64,000 nt of DNA from Bacteroidales bacterium (GTDB lineage Bacteria > Bacteroidota > Bacteroidia > Bacteroidales > Marinilabiliaceae): positions 1 through 64,000 of the forward strand of contig JAKSLD010000007.1 of NCBI GenBank assembly GCA_024401395.1, written 5' to 3'. Both the position numbers and the translations under genes were made by a program. Shown here piece by piece: positions 35,637-44,571 of the stretch. The notes beneath the pieces were generated by a model. The model was not told the DNA's origin and made no database searches. It saw only the letters and a list, made by a program, of their open reading frames with translations. Positions within the stretch are counted from its first letter, which is position 1, and every line of letters starts with the position of its first letter.

Positions 35637-35674
35637 AAACGAGCTCTCATCTGCTGATGGGAGCTCGTTTTTTT
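35637..35674. terminator. terminator between the TlpA-like gene and the porin gene (probably bidirectional)
   Basis: AAACGAGCTCTCAT pairs with ATGGGAGCTCGTTT around CTGCTG (35637-35670), with one G-U pair and T's following on the + strand. The A-rich base of the stem gives a shorter T run on the - strand, so it may also end the porin transcript. Confidence 0.85.
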
Positions 35675-35688
35675 CTATATATCTTATA

Positions 35689-37146
35689 TCAGAACTTATA
35701 CTCAAGCGATACGCCGAATACCTTATTTGTACGGCTGTATGTGTCTGTACCTTTAATTCCGAGACCATTGTAGTTCTCAGATACCTTTTTGTAGTCGTCG
35801 TATGTTGTCCAGAAATAGGCAATATCCATAGCCAATTTCTCAGAGAGCTTTACTTTTGCACCGAATCCGAGAGAGTAAGAATCGCAGGCAAAAGATGTAT
35901 CCGACTGATAGTCGTCCGACAAGCCATAGTCGGTACGCTGATAGCCACCAGAGATTGTGAGGCGGTCTATTATGTCCCACTCAATACCAGCGAGGTATTC
36001 GTAAGTGCCACGCTCAAGAGTCTTCTGCTTGCCACCTGCCATTCTTGCGTTCTTGTCGTCGAAGAAGTGCCACTCTAGGGTAGTGCGGAGTGTTGGCATT
36101 ATATTGATTCCTGCTGCCAATGTCAGCAAGGCTGGAATATCATTAGGAGTATTAACGCCGTTTTCGTATGGGCGAAGCAATTCTGCTGCAGATGCTGGTC
36201 TTTCGAGTACGTTGGTAGAATTCTCGATATTCAAATTTGTGACGAACTCGTATTTAGCTGCGAGGTCTACTATACCGACTCTGCCGAAGAGACCGATGAC
36301 AGGAGTCAATCCCCAGCCAGTCTGGTCACAGTCGAGACGTATTGCAGAACTCTCCAGTTTCTGCATCATAGCTCCACCCTGTTGCTGAGCGAGCATCATA
36401 GCCTGTTGCATAGCTGCTGCAGCGTCTACACCTGCCGCTATCAGCTGCTGGTATGCTGCTGATACGATTTGCTGTCCGAGAGCCTCTGCTACGCCGTTAC
36501 GCAGATTGATTTTCAAGTGACCCTTATAGCCTCCCATGAAATAGTTCATACGGCCGCCTGCAAATGCTGAGAAGTGCTCATTTATCTTATAGCCCAATCC
36601 CAATGTGAGGCCCATGATATATTGTTTGCCATCCATTGCACTTGAAATATCGTACATATCGGAAGTGAGCATTCCGTTAGATTCCTTAGACATCATACCT
36701 ATTGCAGAGGCCTCGAAGAGAGGAAGGCCTTTGTTGAAAGAAGCCTTACCACCGCCACCGGTGATAGCCAGAGCAGAGGCAATCGTCCAATCGCCCTTTC
36801 GGTAAGCGAAGTGAATAGAAGGTACTATAGGAGCAGAAGCGCTGCCATGGTATGAGCGTTTGCCATCAGGAGTCTGGCTATTTGCGAATACCAAGCTCTC
36901 AGATTGGATGTCTCTGTTCTGAAAGGCACTCTGTATAGTGACAGATAAATATATCTTGTCATCTTCGAGGAAAGATAAGCCCGCAGGGTTTGAATAAACG
37001 CCATCCAGAGAAACAGAAGCTCCGCGAGCAATCATTCTGAGGAAAGATGCGTGCTGATTAGTATTGGTGAGATATCCTCCCGCCATTACACAAAAAGAAG
37101 ATAAGCTCCATGTAAGAAATAGAGCCAAGAATTTAATGCGTGTCAT
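35689..37146 (-). CDS. OMPP1/FadL-family outer-membrane transporter
   Basis: 485 aa from the ATG at 37146; an upstream start at 37179 would put 11 residues before the signal peptide. The signal ends near 'SFCVMAGG', and the mature part begins 'GYLTNTNQHASFLRMIARGA', the FadL-type N-terminal hatch ('NQ...A...A'), then 'DGVYSNPAGLSFL'. A beta-barrel ends in Phe. FadL proteins let hydrophobic compounds cross the outer membrane. An unusual Ala/Gln/Met-rich insertion lies near residues 240-265. Convergent with the TlpA-like gene. Confidence 0.9.
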   Translation of the reverse strand: MTRIKFLALFLTWSLSSFCVMAGGYLTNTNQHASFLRMIARGASVSLDGVYSNPAGLSFLEDDKIYLSVTIQSAFQNRDIQSESLVFANSQTPDGKRSYHGSASAPIVPSIHFAYRKGDWTIASALAITGGGGKASFNKGLPLFEASAIGMMSKESNGMLTSDMYDISSAMDGKQYIMGLTLGLGYKINEHFSAFAGGRMNYFMGGYKGHLKINLRNGVAEALGQQIVSAAYQQLIAAGVDAAAAMQQAMMLAQQQGGAMMQKLESSAIRLDCDQTGWGLTPVIGLFGRVGIVDLAAKYEFVTNLNIENSTNVLERPASAAELLRPYENGVNTPNDIPALLTLAAGINIMPTLRTTLEWHFFDDKNARMAGGKQKTLERGTYEYLAGIEWDIIDRLTISGGYQRTDYGLSDDYQSDTSFACDSYSLGFGAKVKLSEKLAMDIAYFWTTYDDYKKVSENYNGLGIKGTDTYSRTNKVFGVSLEYKF

Positions 37147-37332
37147 TTGTTTGTTTCTTTGTAAAATATTCAGCGACAAAGATTAAGCTATTCTGTAAGT
37201 TGACCAAGTATATTTGCTTAATAAATATTAAAAACAGCATACGCGAATTACGTAATAATTCCTAATAGCGTTTGTTAGGCAGTTGTCTTAAAACGACGAT
37301 ATTGGGGGGATTCTCAATTACTCTTACGTGTG

Positions 37333-37442
37333 GGGTGTTGAGGTGCTTAGTGGATTGTTTGTGGATCGTTTGAGGTTACTGCGTAGTACCGTTGTGGTTA
37401 TGTTGTGGTATAATGGGAGTCCCTTGTTCATCGTAAATTTTA
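37333..37442 (-). repeat. 11-bp-phased intergenic element, copy 7
   Basis: The head at 37421-37441 (- strand) is a full consensus match. Eight clear units: ACTCCCATTAT, ACCACAACATA, ACCACAACGGT, ACTACGCAGTA, ACCTCAAACGA, TCCACAAACAA, TCCACTAAGCA, CCTCAACACCC. The first unit and the later consensus mirror copy 5 although the sequences are not identical. It lies between the ETF-operon terminator and the porin gene. Confidence 0.9.
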
Positions 37443-37455
37443 CAAATGATGAGAT

Positions 37456-37492
37456 AAAAAAAAGAGGCTGTGTCATTGTTTTGACACAGCCT
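37456..37492 (-). terminator. terminator of the etf-acyl-CoA dehydrogenase operon
   Basis: AGGCTGTGTCA pairs with TGACACAGCCT (37465-37492), loop TTGTTT region; the A run 37456-37463 is the T tract on the - strand. Nearly the same hairpin closes the POT operon at 42037-42067. Confidence 0.85.
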
Positions 37493-37548
37493 GCTTATAA
37501 GGTATTTCACCATTCCCCCTCCTTATGGGAGAAGGGACGAGATATTAA

Positions 37549-39261
37549 TTAAGCCATACGATAGTTCTCGAGGTTTTCCTCCTGGAACTTACGGATGAAT
37601 GTAATGTGCTTCTCAACCTCAGCCTCAGCATAACGGATGTATACGTTAGCCGACTTCTCGAAGAGTTCAGGAGCCTTGTTAGCATCCTGGAGGAGGAGGT
37701 GACCCATGATTGTGTGAGCGCACATCTCAACAAGACGACGAGCAACGAGATCGAGGAGCTCCTGATTCTTAGTCTCAACAACCTGGTTGATAGCCATACC
37801 AGCCTTATCAGCCATATCCTTGAGCTTGTCGCGGAGAACATCGAAACGAGCATCGAAGTGAAGAGTCTCGTATGCGTCACGGATCTGGTTCAAGTAAGCA
37901 CCTGTTGTTACGTAGCGGATAGCAGCTACTGTCTGCAACTGGCTTGTACCCTCATAGATTGAAGTGATACGAGCATCACGGTAGAGACGCTCGCAAGTGT
38001 ACTCCTTCATGAAGCCTGAACCACCATGAACCTGGATACAGTCGTATGCATTCTGGTTAGCATACTCAGAACCCATCATCTTAACGAGAGGAGTGAAAGA
38101 GTCGGCCAACTTAGCGAACTTCTTCTGCTCCTGACGCTCCTCAGGCTCGAGCTTACGCTCCTTAGCGATATCGTCGAGAGCCTTGTAGATATCAACGAAA
38201 CGAGATGTCTCGTACAAGAGAGCGCGAGAAGCATCAAGTTTAGCCTTCATCAAGCTCAACATCTCAGCTACAGCTGGGAACTCGATGATAGCCTTGCCGA
38301 ACTGCTTACGATCCTTAGCATAAGCCAAAGCCTCGTTGAAAGCAGCCTGAGAGATACCTACGCCCTGAGCAGCGATACCGAGGCGAGCGCCATTCATAAG
38401 AGCCATGACATACTTGATAAGACCAAGTTTTGTGTCGCCACAGAGTTCTGCCTTAGCATTCTTGTATACGAGCTCGCAAGTAGGAGAGCCCTTGATACCC
38501 ATCTTATTCTCGATACGACGTACATTTACGCCGCCCTGCTGCTTGTCATAGATGAACATAGAAAGACCGCGGCCATCGTGTGTGCCCTCCTCAGAACGAG
38601 CGAGAACCAAGTGGATGTCGGCGTCACCGTTAGTGATGAAACGCTTAACACCATTGAGCAACCAGCAGCCATCCTTCTCAGAGTAAGTAGCCTTAAGCAT
38701 TACGCTCTGGAGGTCGGAACCAGCATCAGGCTCAGTCAAGTCCATTGACATAGTCTCGCCGTTACATACGCGAGTGAGGAAACGCATCTTCTGGTCCTCG
38801 TTACCGAACTCATAGAGAGTCTCGGCGCAATCCTGGAGACCCCAGAGATTCTCGAAGCCAGCATCAGCGCGGCTGACGATATCAGCAGCCATGATATATG
38901 GAGTGATAGGGAAGTTCAAGCCACCGAAACGACGTGGCATAGACATACCCATAAGACCTGCCTTACGTGTAGCATCGAGGTTAGCCTGAGTACCAGAAGC
39001 GTACTGTACGCGACCATTTGCGCAAACTGGGCCCTCATGGTCAACGCCCTCAGCGTTAGGAGCTACGATATCGCCACAGATTTCGCCTACGATTTCGAGA
39101 ACCTTATCGTAGTTATCCATTGCATCCTCGAAGTCGGCTGGTGCGTAGTCAAACTTCTCTCTATCTGCAAAGTTGCGCTCTTTGAGCTCAACGATGTGCT
39201 TCATCAATGGGTGAGAAAGATGATGCTTAAGTTCAGGGGTGTCTGTATAGAAATTTGCCAT
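37549..39261 (-). CDS. acyl-CoA dehydrogenase family protein
   Basis: 570 aa, longer than the usual 380-aa enzyme because of a C-terminal helical extension (about 440-570) of the type seen in Bacteroidales and AidB/ACAD10-like subfamilies. FAD/substrate motifs: 'TEPDAGSDLQSVMLKA', 'WLLNGVKRFITNGDAD', 'YANQNAYDCIQVHGGSGFMKEY' (with the catalytic region 'ARITSIYEGTSQLQ', whose Glu is the likely base). It passes electrons from an acyl-CoA to ETF, encoded just upstream. The acyl chain preference is unknown. Last gene of the operon. Confidence 0.9.
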   Translation of the reverse strand: MANFYTDTPELKHHLSHPLMKHIVELKERNFADREKFDYAPADFEDAMDNYDKVLEIVGEICGDIVAPNAEGVDHEGPVCANGRVQYASGTQANLDATRKAGLMGMSMPRRFGGLNFPITPYIMAADIVSRADAGFENLWGLQDCAETLYEFGNEDQKMRFLTRVCNGETMSMDLTEPDAGSDLQSVMLKATYSEKDGCWLLNGVKRFITNGDADIHLVLARSEEGTHDGRGLSMFIYDKQQGGVNVRRIENKMGIKGSPTCELVYKNAKAELCGDTKLGLIKYVMALMNGARLGIAAQGVGISQAAFNEALAYAKDRKQFGKAIIEFPAVAEMLSLMKAKLDASRALLYETSRFVDIYKALDDIAKERKLEPEERQEQKKFAKLADSFTPLVKMMGSEYANQNAYDCIQVHGGSGFMKEYTCERLYRDARITSIYEGTSQLQTVAAIRYVTTGAYLNQIRDAYETLHFDARFDVLRDKLKDMADKAGMAINQVVETKNQELLDLVARRLVEMCAHTIMGHLLLQDANKAPELFEKSANVYIRYAEAEVEKHITFIRKFQEENLENYRMA

Positions 39262-39272
39262 CTTCTTCCGGA

Positions 39273-40283
39273 TTATTTGTTTTTCTTGTAATACTTAATG
39301 AGTTTAGGAACTACCTCCTCGACTGTACCTGTGATCACGTAATCAGCGATTGTGTTGATTGGAGCGTCAGGATCAGAGTTGATAGAGATAATCATTGAAG
39401 ACTCCTTCATACCAGCGATGTGCTGGATCTGACCAGAGATACCGCAAGCGATGTAAAGTTTTGGACGAACAGTAACACCTGTCTGACCAATCTGGCGGTC
39501 GTGGTCGCAGAAGCCTGCGTCGATAGCTGCACGGCTGGCACCTACCTCGGCGTTGATTGTCTTAGCGAGTTCGAAGAGCATATCGAAGCCCTCCTTGCTA
39601 CCCATACCGTAACCACCGGCTACGACGATAGGAGCGCCCTTGAGGTTGTTCTTAGCCTTTTCGATATGACGCTCGATAACCTTAACTACATAGTCAGTAT
39701 CTGCAACATACTTCTTTACGTCGTGCTTGATAACCTCGCACTTATAGTTAGCGTCCTTGATTTCCTTCTGCATAACGCCCTCGCGAACTGTTGCCATCTG
39801 TGGGCGGTTCTCAGGGTTAACGATAGTAGCAACGATGTTACCACCGAAAGCAGGACGAATCTGATAGAGGAGGTTCTTGTAAGTAACGCCCTTCATCTCG
39901 TGGTCGCCAATCTCAAGAGATGTACAGTCGGCTGTAAGACCGCTGAACAAAGCTGAAGATACGCGAGGACCGAGGTCGCGGCCGATTACTGTAGCACCCA
40001 TCAAGCAGATTTGAGGTTTCTCCTCCTTGAAGAGGTTAACGACTACGCTTGTGTGAGGGAGAGAAGTATAAGGGTAGAGACCTGGAGCATCAAATACGTG
40101 AAGCTTGTCAACACCATAAGGTGCAACCTGCTTCTCGATGCCGGCGAGATTAGAGCCAGCTACGATAGCCTCAACCTCTACTCCGAGTTGGTCTGCCAAC
40201 TGACGACCTTTGGTCAATAGCTCGAGGCTGACGTCTGCTACTTGTCCTTCCTCGATTTCGCAATATATAAATACGCTATTCAT
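39273..40283 (-). CDS. etfA: electron transfer flavoprotein, alpha subunit
   Basis: 336 aa. C-terminal FAD domain with 'VGASRAAIDAGFCDHDRQIG', 'GVTVRPKLYIACGISGQIQH' and 'ISINSDPDAPI', typical of EtfA/FixB. Accepts electrons with EtfB from the adjacent acyl-CoA dehydrogenase. Gaps of 11 bp to the dehydrogenase and 18 bp to etfB. Confidence 0.95.
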   Translation of the reverse strand: MNSVFIYCEIEEGQVADVSLELLTKGRQLADQLGVEVEAIVAGSNLAGIEKQVAPYGVDKLHVFDAPGLYPYTSLPHTSVVVNLFKEEKPQICLMGATVIGRDLGPRVSSALFSGLTADCTSLEIGDHEMKGVTYKNLLYQIRPAFGGNIVATIVNPENRPQMATVREGVMQKEIKDANYKCEVIKHDVKKYVADTDYVVKVIERHIEKAKNNLKGAPIVVAGGYGMGSKEGFDMLFELAKTINAEVGASRAAIDAGFCDHDRQIGQTGVTVRPKLYIACGISGQIQHIAGMKESSMIISINSDPDAPINTIADYVITGTVEEVVPKLIKYYKKNK

Positions 40284-40301
40284 TGTTCTTCTTTTTTTCT
40301 A

Positions 40302-41171
40302 TTAACCGACAATCTTGTTCTCGATGAGCTCAACCATGAGGCTCTCAATATCAGCATCGGCTGCTGTGAATTTCTTAGACTCCTTAGCTGCGAATACGAT
40401 GTTCTTGATGGTCTTAACCTTAGTAGGAGAACCATTGAGACCGCACTGCTTAACGTCGCCGTCGACGTCAGCTACTGTCCACTCCTTGATATTGAGGTAA
40501 GGACGAGCCTTGATAAGTTCTGCGTTACCGCCCTCTGCAGCTGCCTGAGAAGGAGTCTGTGCATACTTGAACTTCATTACGCGCTTAGCATTACGTGGGC
40601 GACAAGGGTCAGCCGAACCATTAACTGTGATAACGATAGGGAGAGGACCCTCTACAGTCTCGATACCGCCAGGGATATGGCGCTGTACGCGGATTGTCTT
40701 ACCCTCAATCTTCTCGATCTTCTCAGCGTAAGTAATCTGAGTAAGGCCGAGCTTCTCAGCAACCTGTGGGCCTACCTGAGCGGTATCGCCGTCGATAGCC
40801 TGACGACCACCGATAATGATATCGTACTCACCGATTTTCTTGATTGCTGTAGAAAGAGCATATGATGTTGCGAGAGTATCTGCACCTGCGAAAGCACGGT
40901 CAGTCAAAAGAACACCTGCGTCTGCACCACGATACATACCCTCGAGGAGTACCTCTGCGGCACGACCAGGACCCATTGTCAACATAGTAATTGTTGAATC
41001 TGGATATTTGTCCTTGATTTGAAGAGCCTGCTCGAGAGCATTAAGGTCTTCTGGGTTGAAGATAGCAGGAAGGGCAGCACGGTTGATAGTGCCCTCTGCT
41101 GTCATAGCATCTTTGCCAACGTTGCGCGTATCAGGCACTTGCTTGGCTAGAACGATTATTTTGTATCCCAT
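40302..41171 (-). CDS. etfB: electron transfer flavoprotein, beta subunit
   Basis: 290 aa from the ATG at 41171, the start that gives the typical EtfB opening 'GYKIIVLAKQVPDTRN'; the open frame to 41231 is not family-like. AMP/FAD-binding features include 'GADAGVLLTDRAFAGADTLAT' and 'DIIIGGRQAIDGDTAQVGP'. First gene of the etfBA-dehydrogenase operon. The set resembles ETF operons in other anaerobic Bacteroidales; whether it bifurcates electrons is not decided by sequence alone. Confidence 0.95.
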   Translation of the reverse strand: MGYKIIVLAKQVPDTRNVGKDAMTAEGTINRAALPAIFNPEDLNALEQALQIKDKYPDSTITMLTMGPGRAAEVLLEGMYRGADAGVLLTDRAFAGADTLATSYALSTAIKKIGEYDIIIGGRQAIDGDTAQVGPQVAEKLGLTQITYAEKIEKIEGKTIRVQRHIPGGIETVEGPLPIVITVNGSADPCRPRNAKRVMKFKYAQTPSQAAAEGGNAELIKARPYLNIKEWTVADVDGDVKQCGLNGSPTKVKTIKNIVFAAKESKKFTAADADIESLMVELIENKIVG

Positions 41172-41343
41172 TCTTCTAATAGGTTTAAATTTACCTGTGA
41201 ATAAATGCAAAATTGCGTTGCAAAGATACAATCTTTTTCAATATAACCAACTATTTGCCAAAAAGTAATAGCTAGGGCAGCCTATGGGAGCCCCAATCGC
41301 AAGTGGAAGCGTAACCTATATTAATATGTATAAGAAAGAGGAG

Positions 41344-41793
41344 CTATCCGCACAGCTGCAGAAGTTCGTTGCGGTACTCCGTAGCGTTGTCGAAATTAAT
41401 GAAATAGAAAGAGTTGCCATTCTTAAAGAGTCTCCTGTCCGGCTTTGCAGGATGGAGCTCCTTCAGCTGGTCGCCATGTTCAAGCAGCAATCTATAATAG
41501 AAAGATACGGCAGCTCTGTAGCCACCCTTATGCTTGTGAGTCCTAGCTATTCGTCTCCAATGCCTGATGCGGTTCCATTTCTGGTAGTCATCCTTAGCGA
41601 GACGTTGAGCATCGGCAAAAATATCCCTAGCCCTGCGTTGCTTTTTAGTAACGTGGACCATGATAATCTTGAAGTTGTTTCCTGGATATCTCTTTATGAA
41701 GATGCTTCTGCCATCGATGCGAGCGGTTGAGTCTGTTCTAGCGGCTCTGCGAGCGATAGTAATATGTCTGGGTTTGATGGTAACTGACGCCAT
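41344..41793 (-). CDS. small basic hypothetical protein
   Basis: 149 aa, very rich in Arg/Lys. Central segment 'KKQRRARDIFADAQRLAKDD' and 'RHWRRIARTHKHKGGYRAAV' resembles short basic Bacteroidales proteins of unknown role that often sit near mobile or accessory genes. An internal Met46 could also start it. An opposite-strand frame of almost the same size (41284-41730) is open too, but its composition is less protein-like. No signal peptide or membrane helix. Confidence 0.55.
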   Translation of the reverse strand: MASVTIKPRHITIARRAARTDSTARIDGRSIFIKRYPGNNFKIIMVHVTKKQRRARDIFADAQRLAKDDYQKWNRIRHWRRIARTHKHKGGYRAAVSFYYRLLLEHGDQLKELHPAKPDRRLFKNGNSFYFINFDNATEYRNELLQLCG

Positions 41794-41929
41794 AGATTGT
41801 TTAGTTTACAGTTCTCGGTTCTTCTACGGATGGTTCGATCTAAAGGTTACACATTGAGAGAAAAATTGTGTTATTTTTTATCTGACTACGAGTAAGGTCA
41901 GAATCAAGTCTCAGAGAATAGCGAATTCC

Positions 41930-42017
41930 GAGCAGTATAGTCTTTGGGAGGCTATGGCTAGGCACAGGCTAGACACGGGCTAGACTCGGAGAAGTACCTT
42001 GTTCATCGTAAATTTTC
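41930..42017 (-). repeat. 11-bp-phased intergenic element, copy 8
   Basis: Head on the - strand (ATGAACAAGGT at 41996-42006). Six units: ACTTCTCCGAG, TCTAGCCCGTG, TCTAGCCTGTG, CCTAGCCATAG, CCTCCCAAAGA, CTATACTGCTC. Units 2-4 almost repeat the tail of copy 2 (TCTAGCCCGAG, TCTAGTCCGAG), 22 kb away and on the other strand. Confidence 0.9.
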
Positions 42018-42029
42018 AATGATGAAGGC

Positions 42030-42067
42030 AAAAAGAGAGGCTGTGTCGTTGGTTTTGACACAGCCTC
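42030..42067 (-). terminator. terminator of the POT transporter operon
   Basis: GAGGCTGTGTC pairs with GACACAGCCTC (42037-42067); A run 42030-42034 is the T tract on the - strand. It starts 29 bp after the transporter stop. Confidence 0.85.
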
Positions 42068-42096
42068 CAAATATGAATTATCAATAGTCATTATTA

Positions 42097-43701
42097 TTAC
42101 TCGACACCCTTCATCATCTTCTTGAGGAGAGGGCAGAGAGCGAAGAGCAACAGAGATGCTACGCCAGCGAGGACTACGAATACCATGAAGAACTCATCCA
42201 TAGTCTCGATTTTGAAGCCGCAGAAAGTCTTTACAGAAGAACCATCAGGGTAGAGAGTAGCGAGCTTACCAGCAAGGATATTAGCTGCTGCGTTACTCAT
42301 AAACCATACACCCATAAGGAGAGAAGCCAACTGAGCAGGTGCCAGCTTGTTTACCATCGAAAGACCGATAGGAGAGAGGCTAAGCTCACCGATAGTGTGG
42401 ATGAAGTAGAGAGAAATCAACCAGAACATAGAAACCTTTACGCCAGGCTCGAGATTCTTAGTACCGATAGATATTACGAGGTAGCCAATAGCGAGGAGTC
42501 CGAGACCGATAGCCTGCTTAACAGGAGAAGCAGGTTCGAGGTTCTTCCTGCCGAGGAAGCTCCATAGGGCAGCCATGACAGGAGCGAAAGAAACCACTAC
42601 GATAGGGTTGATAGACTGGAACCAAGTAACAGGAACCTCAAACTCACCGATCATACGGTTAGTCTGCTCCTGAGCGAAATAAGTAAGAGTCATACCAGCC
42701 TGTTCGAAAGCCGACCAGAAGAAGATTACGAATACCGCGATGATATAGATAACGCCGATACGAGAAATCTCAGTCTTAGTCAAAGTGCGGTCAGTAATGA
42801 TAAATATAGGCATCATTATACTGAGGTCGTAGATAGCTGCAGAGATATAATCAGTCATGTTCTCGGCATCAGCAGAGAATACGAAGAACAAAACGACCAA
42901 GCCCAAAGCGCAGAAGATAAGGCGCAGAGGTGAATTCTTCTTAGCGTTCTCCTTAACCTGCTCAACCTCACGTTTAGACTCCTCCTTTTTAGCACGGAGA
43001 GCGCTCTTCTTAGGAGGGAGTCCGATCATATCACCCTCTGGAGTAACGAGGAATTTGCCCTTAAGAGAGACAAATACAACTACAGAGAGAATCATAGCGA
43101 TACCGGCGCAGAGGAAGCCCCACTTAAAAGGAGCCAAGTTATCCCAAGAGCCCTCGCCCAGAGTACCACAGATGAGAGGAGCTATGAAAGCGCCAACGTT
43201 GATACCCATGTAGAATATAGTAAAAGCAGCATCCTTGCGGCGGTCGGTCTGCTCGTAGAGGTCGCCCACCATTGTAGAGATATTAGGCTTAAAGAAGCCA
43301 TTACCCATGATGAGGCATACGAGGCCAGAAATCATGAGGAATAGAGGAAGTCCGCTGTTTACCGATGTGTCAATCGCGCCACCCTCGACAGAGATAGCAG
43401 GTTGAACGAAGCAAGCAGAAAGGAACATAAGGAACTGACCGACAGCCATTGTGAGGCCGCCCACGATGATAGAGCGGTTGTTGCCCCAGTAACGGTCGGC
43501 AATATAACCACCGAGAAGAGGAGTAAGGTATACGAGTCCGGTATAGCTACCGTACATCTGAGATGCAAAATCTTTTGAGAAGAAAGCCGCTACCATGAAG
43601 AGGGTAAACAAAGCTCTCATTCCGTAGTAAGAGAAACGCTCTGCCATTTCGGTAACGAAAAGCAGATAGAGACCCTTTGGATGTCCGCTATTATTTGCCA
43701 T
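42097..43701 (-). CDS. POT-family proton-dependent oligopeptide transporter
   Basis: 534 aa, about 14 membrane helices. The PTR2/POT signature 'ERFSYYGMRALFTLFMVA' at about 16-33 holds the ExxER-type region, followed by 'GYIADRYWGNNRSIIVGGL' and 'FYMGINVGAFIAPLICG'. Near the C-terminus 'SLMNKLAPAQLASLLMGVWF'-like helices complete the fold. It imports di- and tripeptides with protons across the inner membrane. 42 bp after the DUF4494 gene, likely one transcript. Confidence 0.94.
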   Translation of the reverse strand: MANNSGHPKGLYLLFVTEMAERFSYYGMRALFTLFMVAAFFSKDFASQMYGSYTGLVYLTPLLGGYIADRYWGNNRSIIVGGLTMAVGQFLMFLSACFVQPAISVEGGAIDTSVNSGLPLFLMISGLVCLIMGNGFFKPNISTMVGDLYEQTDRRKDAAFTIFYMGINVGAFIAPLICGTLGEGSWDNLAPFKWGFLCAGIAMILSVVVFVSLKGKFLVTPEGDMIGLPPKKSALRAKKEESKREVEQVKENAKKNSPLRLIFCALGLVVLFFVFSADAENMTDYISAAIYDLSIMMPIFIITDRTLTKTEISRIGVIYIIAVFVIFFWSAFEQAGMTLTYFAQEQTNRMIGEFEVPVTWFQSINPIVVVSFAPVMAALWSFLGRKNLEPASPVKQAIGLGLLAIGYLVISIGTKNLEPGVKVSMFWLISLYFIHTIGELSLSPIGLSMVNKLAPAQLASLLMGVWFMSNAAANILAGKLATLYPDGSSVKTFCGFKIETMDEFFMVFVVLAGVASLLLFALCPLLKKMMKGVE

Positions 43702-43743
43702 TGTTATTATTTAAGATATATATTAGAGGTATATTTTATTCTA

Positions 43744-44247
43744 TTATTCCTTACGAGCCTCAGAGAGTTCAGCCTCAGTAGCAGGGCGGCGACCAATCTC
43801 GCGGTCCTTCACGTCGTCATTCTTAGAGAAATAAGGGAAGAAATCCATGATTTTAGTCTCATCGATAGTATTTATCTCGAAGTCGTCCGTGTCACCACCC
43901 ATACATTCGATAGTCTTATCGAAAGCATCCTTGATATCAGAAGCGAGGATTAGGATAGTTTGCGATACGCGCTTCTCCTTACCCGATTTCTCGTCGACAA
44001 GGAGGAAAGAAACCTTCACCTTATACCAGCGGTCGCCCCCTTCAGGTTGGAAAAGTTCAGCGTAGCGAGCCTTGCGTATAGAAGCAATCTGGAATTCGCC
44101 ACTTATATAAGAAGCCATTTCTTCAGTTACACGAGCTTCAGCCTCTGTGTATGTCAGCGCGTCGAAGAGATACAATTCGGTAATAGGCTTAGACTGGCCA
44201 TCGACCTCCTTAGCATACTTCACACGGCATTCGTAAAATGTTTGCAT
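43744..44247 (-). CDS. DUF4494 protein
   Basis: 167 aa, cytoplasmic. It begins 'TFYECRVKYAKEVDGQS' and includes 'KPITELYLFDALTYTEAEAR' and 'YKVKVSFLLVDEKSGKEKR', which fit DUF4494, a family conserved in Bacteroidales with no assigned function. Full family length. Transcribed with the peptide transporter; no other hint to its job. Confidence 0.8.
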   Translation of the reverse strand: MQTFYECRVKYAKEVDGQSKPITELYLFDALTYTEAEARVTEEMASYISGEFQIASIRKARYAELFQPEGGDRWYKVKVSFLLVDEKSGKEKRVSQTILILASDIKDAFDKTIECMGGDTDDFEINTIDETKIMDFFPYFSKNDDVKDREIGRRPATEAELSEARKE

Positions 44248-44348
44248 TGTATTGATTAAGTTTTAGGTGCTTTACAAAAAACAAAGCGGTGCAAAGTTAC
44301 ATTTTTTATTCGTCATAATAGACATAGTTCAAGTCTTTTTCAGATAAG

Positions 44349-44424
44349 GGCTGAGTATATATAGAGAAGAGTATTGCAAGGTCTATGCTGATACAATAGA
44401 GCACCCTTGTTCATCGTAAATTTT
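44349..44424 (-). repeat. 11-bp-phased intergenic element, copy 9
   Basis: Head on the - strand at 44404-44424, full consensus match. Tail units TGCTCTATTGT, ATCAGCATAGA, CCTTGCAATAC, TCTTCTCTATA, TATACTCAGCC; only weakly alike. It lies in the divergent gap between the DUF4494 gene and the large exported protein gene. Confidence 0.75.
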
Positions 44425-44528
44425 CATTTAAGAGCGAAAAGAGAGAGGAGAAGAGAAAGTAACCAATAGAGCGATGTTTGCGTACTCTTAAAAAATATCA
44501 AATGGTCGGAAGGTAGAGTTATTTGTCT

Positions 44529-44536
44529 TAACTTTG
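44529..44536 (+). promoter_or_regulatory. -7 promoter box of the large exported protein gene
   Basis: TAACTTTG fully matches the Bacteroidales -7 consensus TAnnTTTG, 35 bp before the ATG at 44572. A -33 TTTG at the usual distance is not obvious. The rest of the gap 44248-44568 holds element copy 9. Confidence 0.5.
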
Positions 44537-44571
44537 TGACCATGTTGTGATATACAATCAAAAGACAAGTG

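Noticed and set aside
41172-41231. Extended N-terminus of EtfB
   Set aside because: The family begins at the internal Met (GYKIIVLAKQ); the extension resembles nothing and contains no RBS-like stretch.
41284-41730. 148-aa + strand ORF
   Set aside because: Overlaps the basic - strand ORF and has less protein-like composition; kept only as an alternative in the findings.
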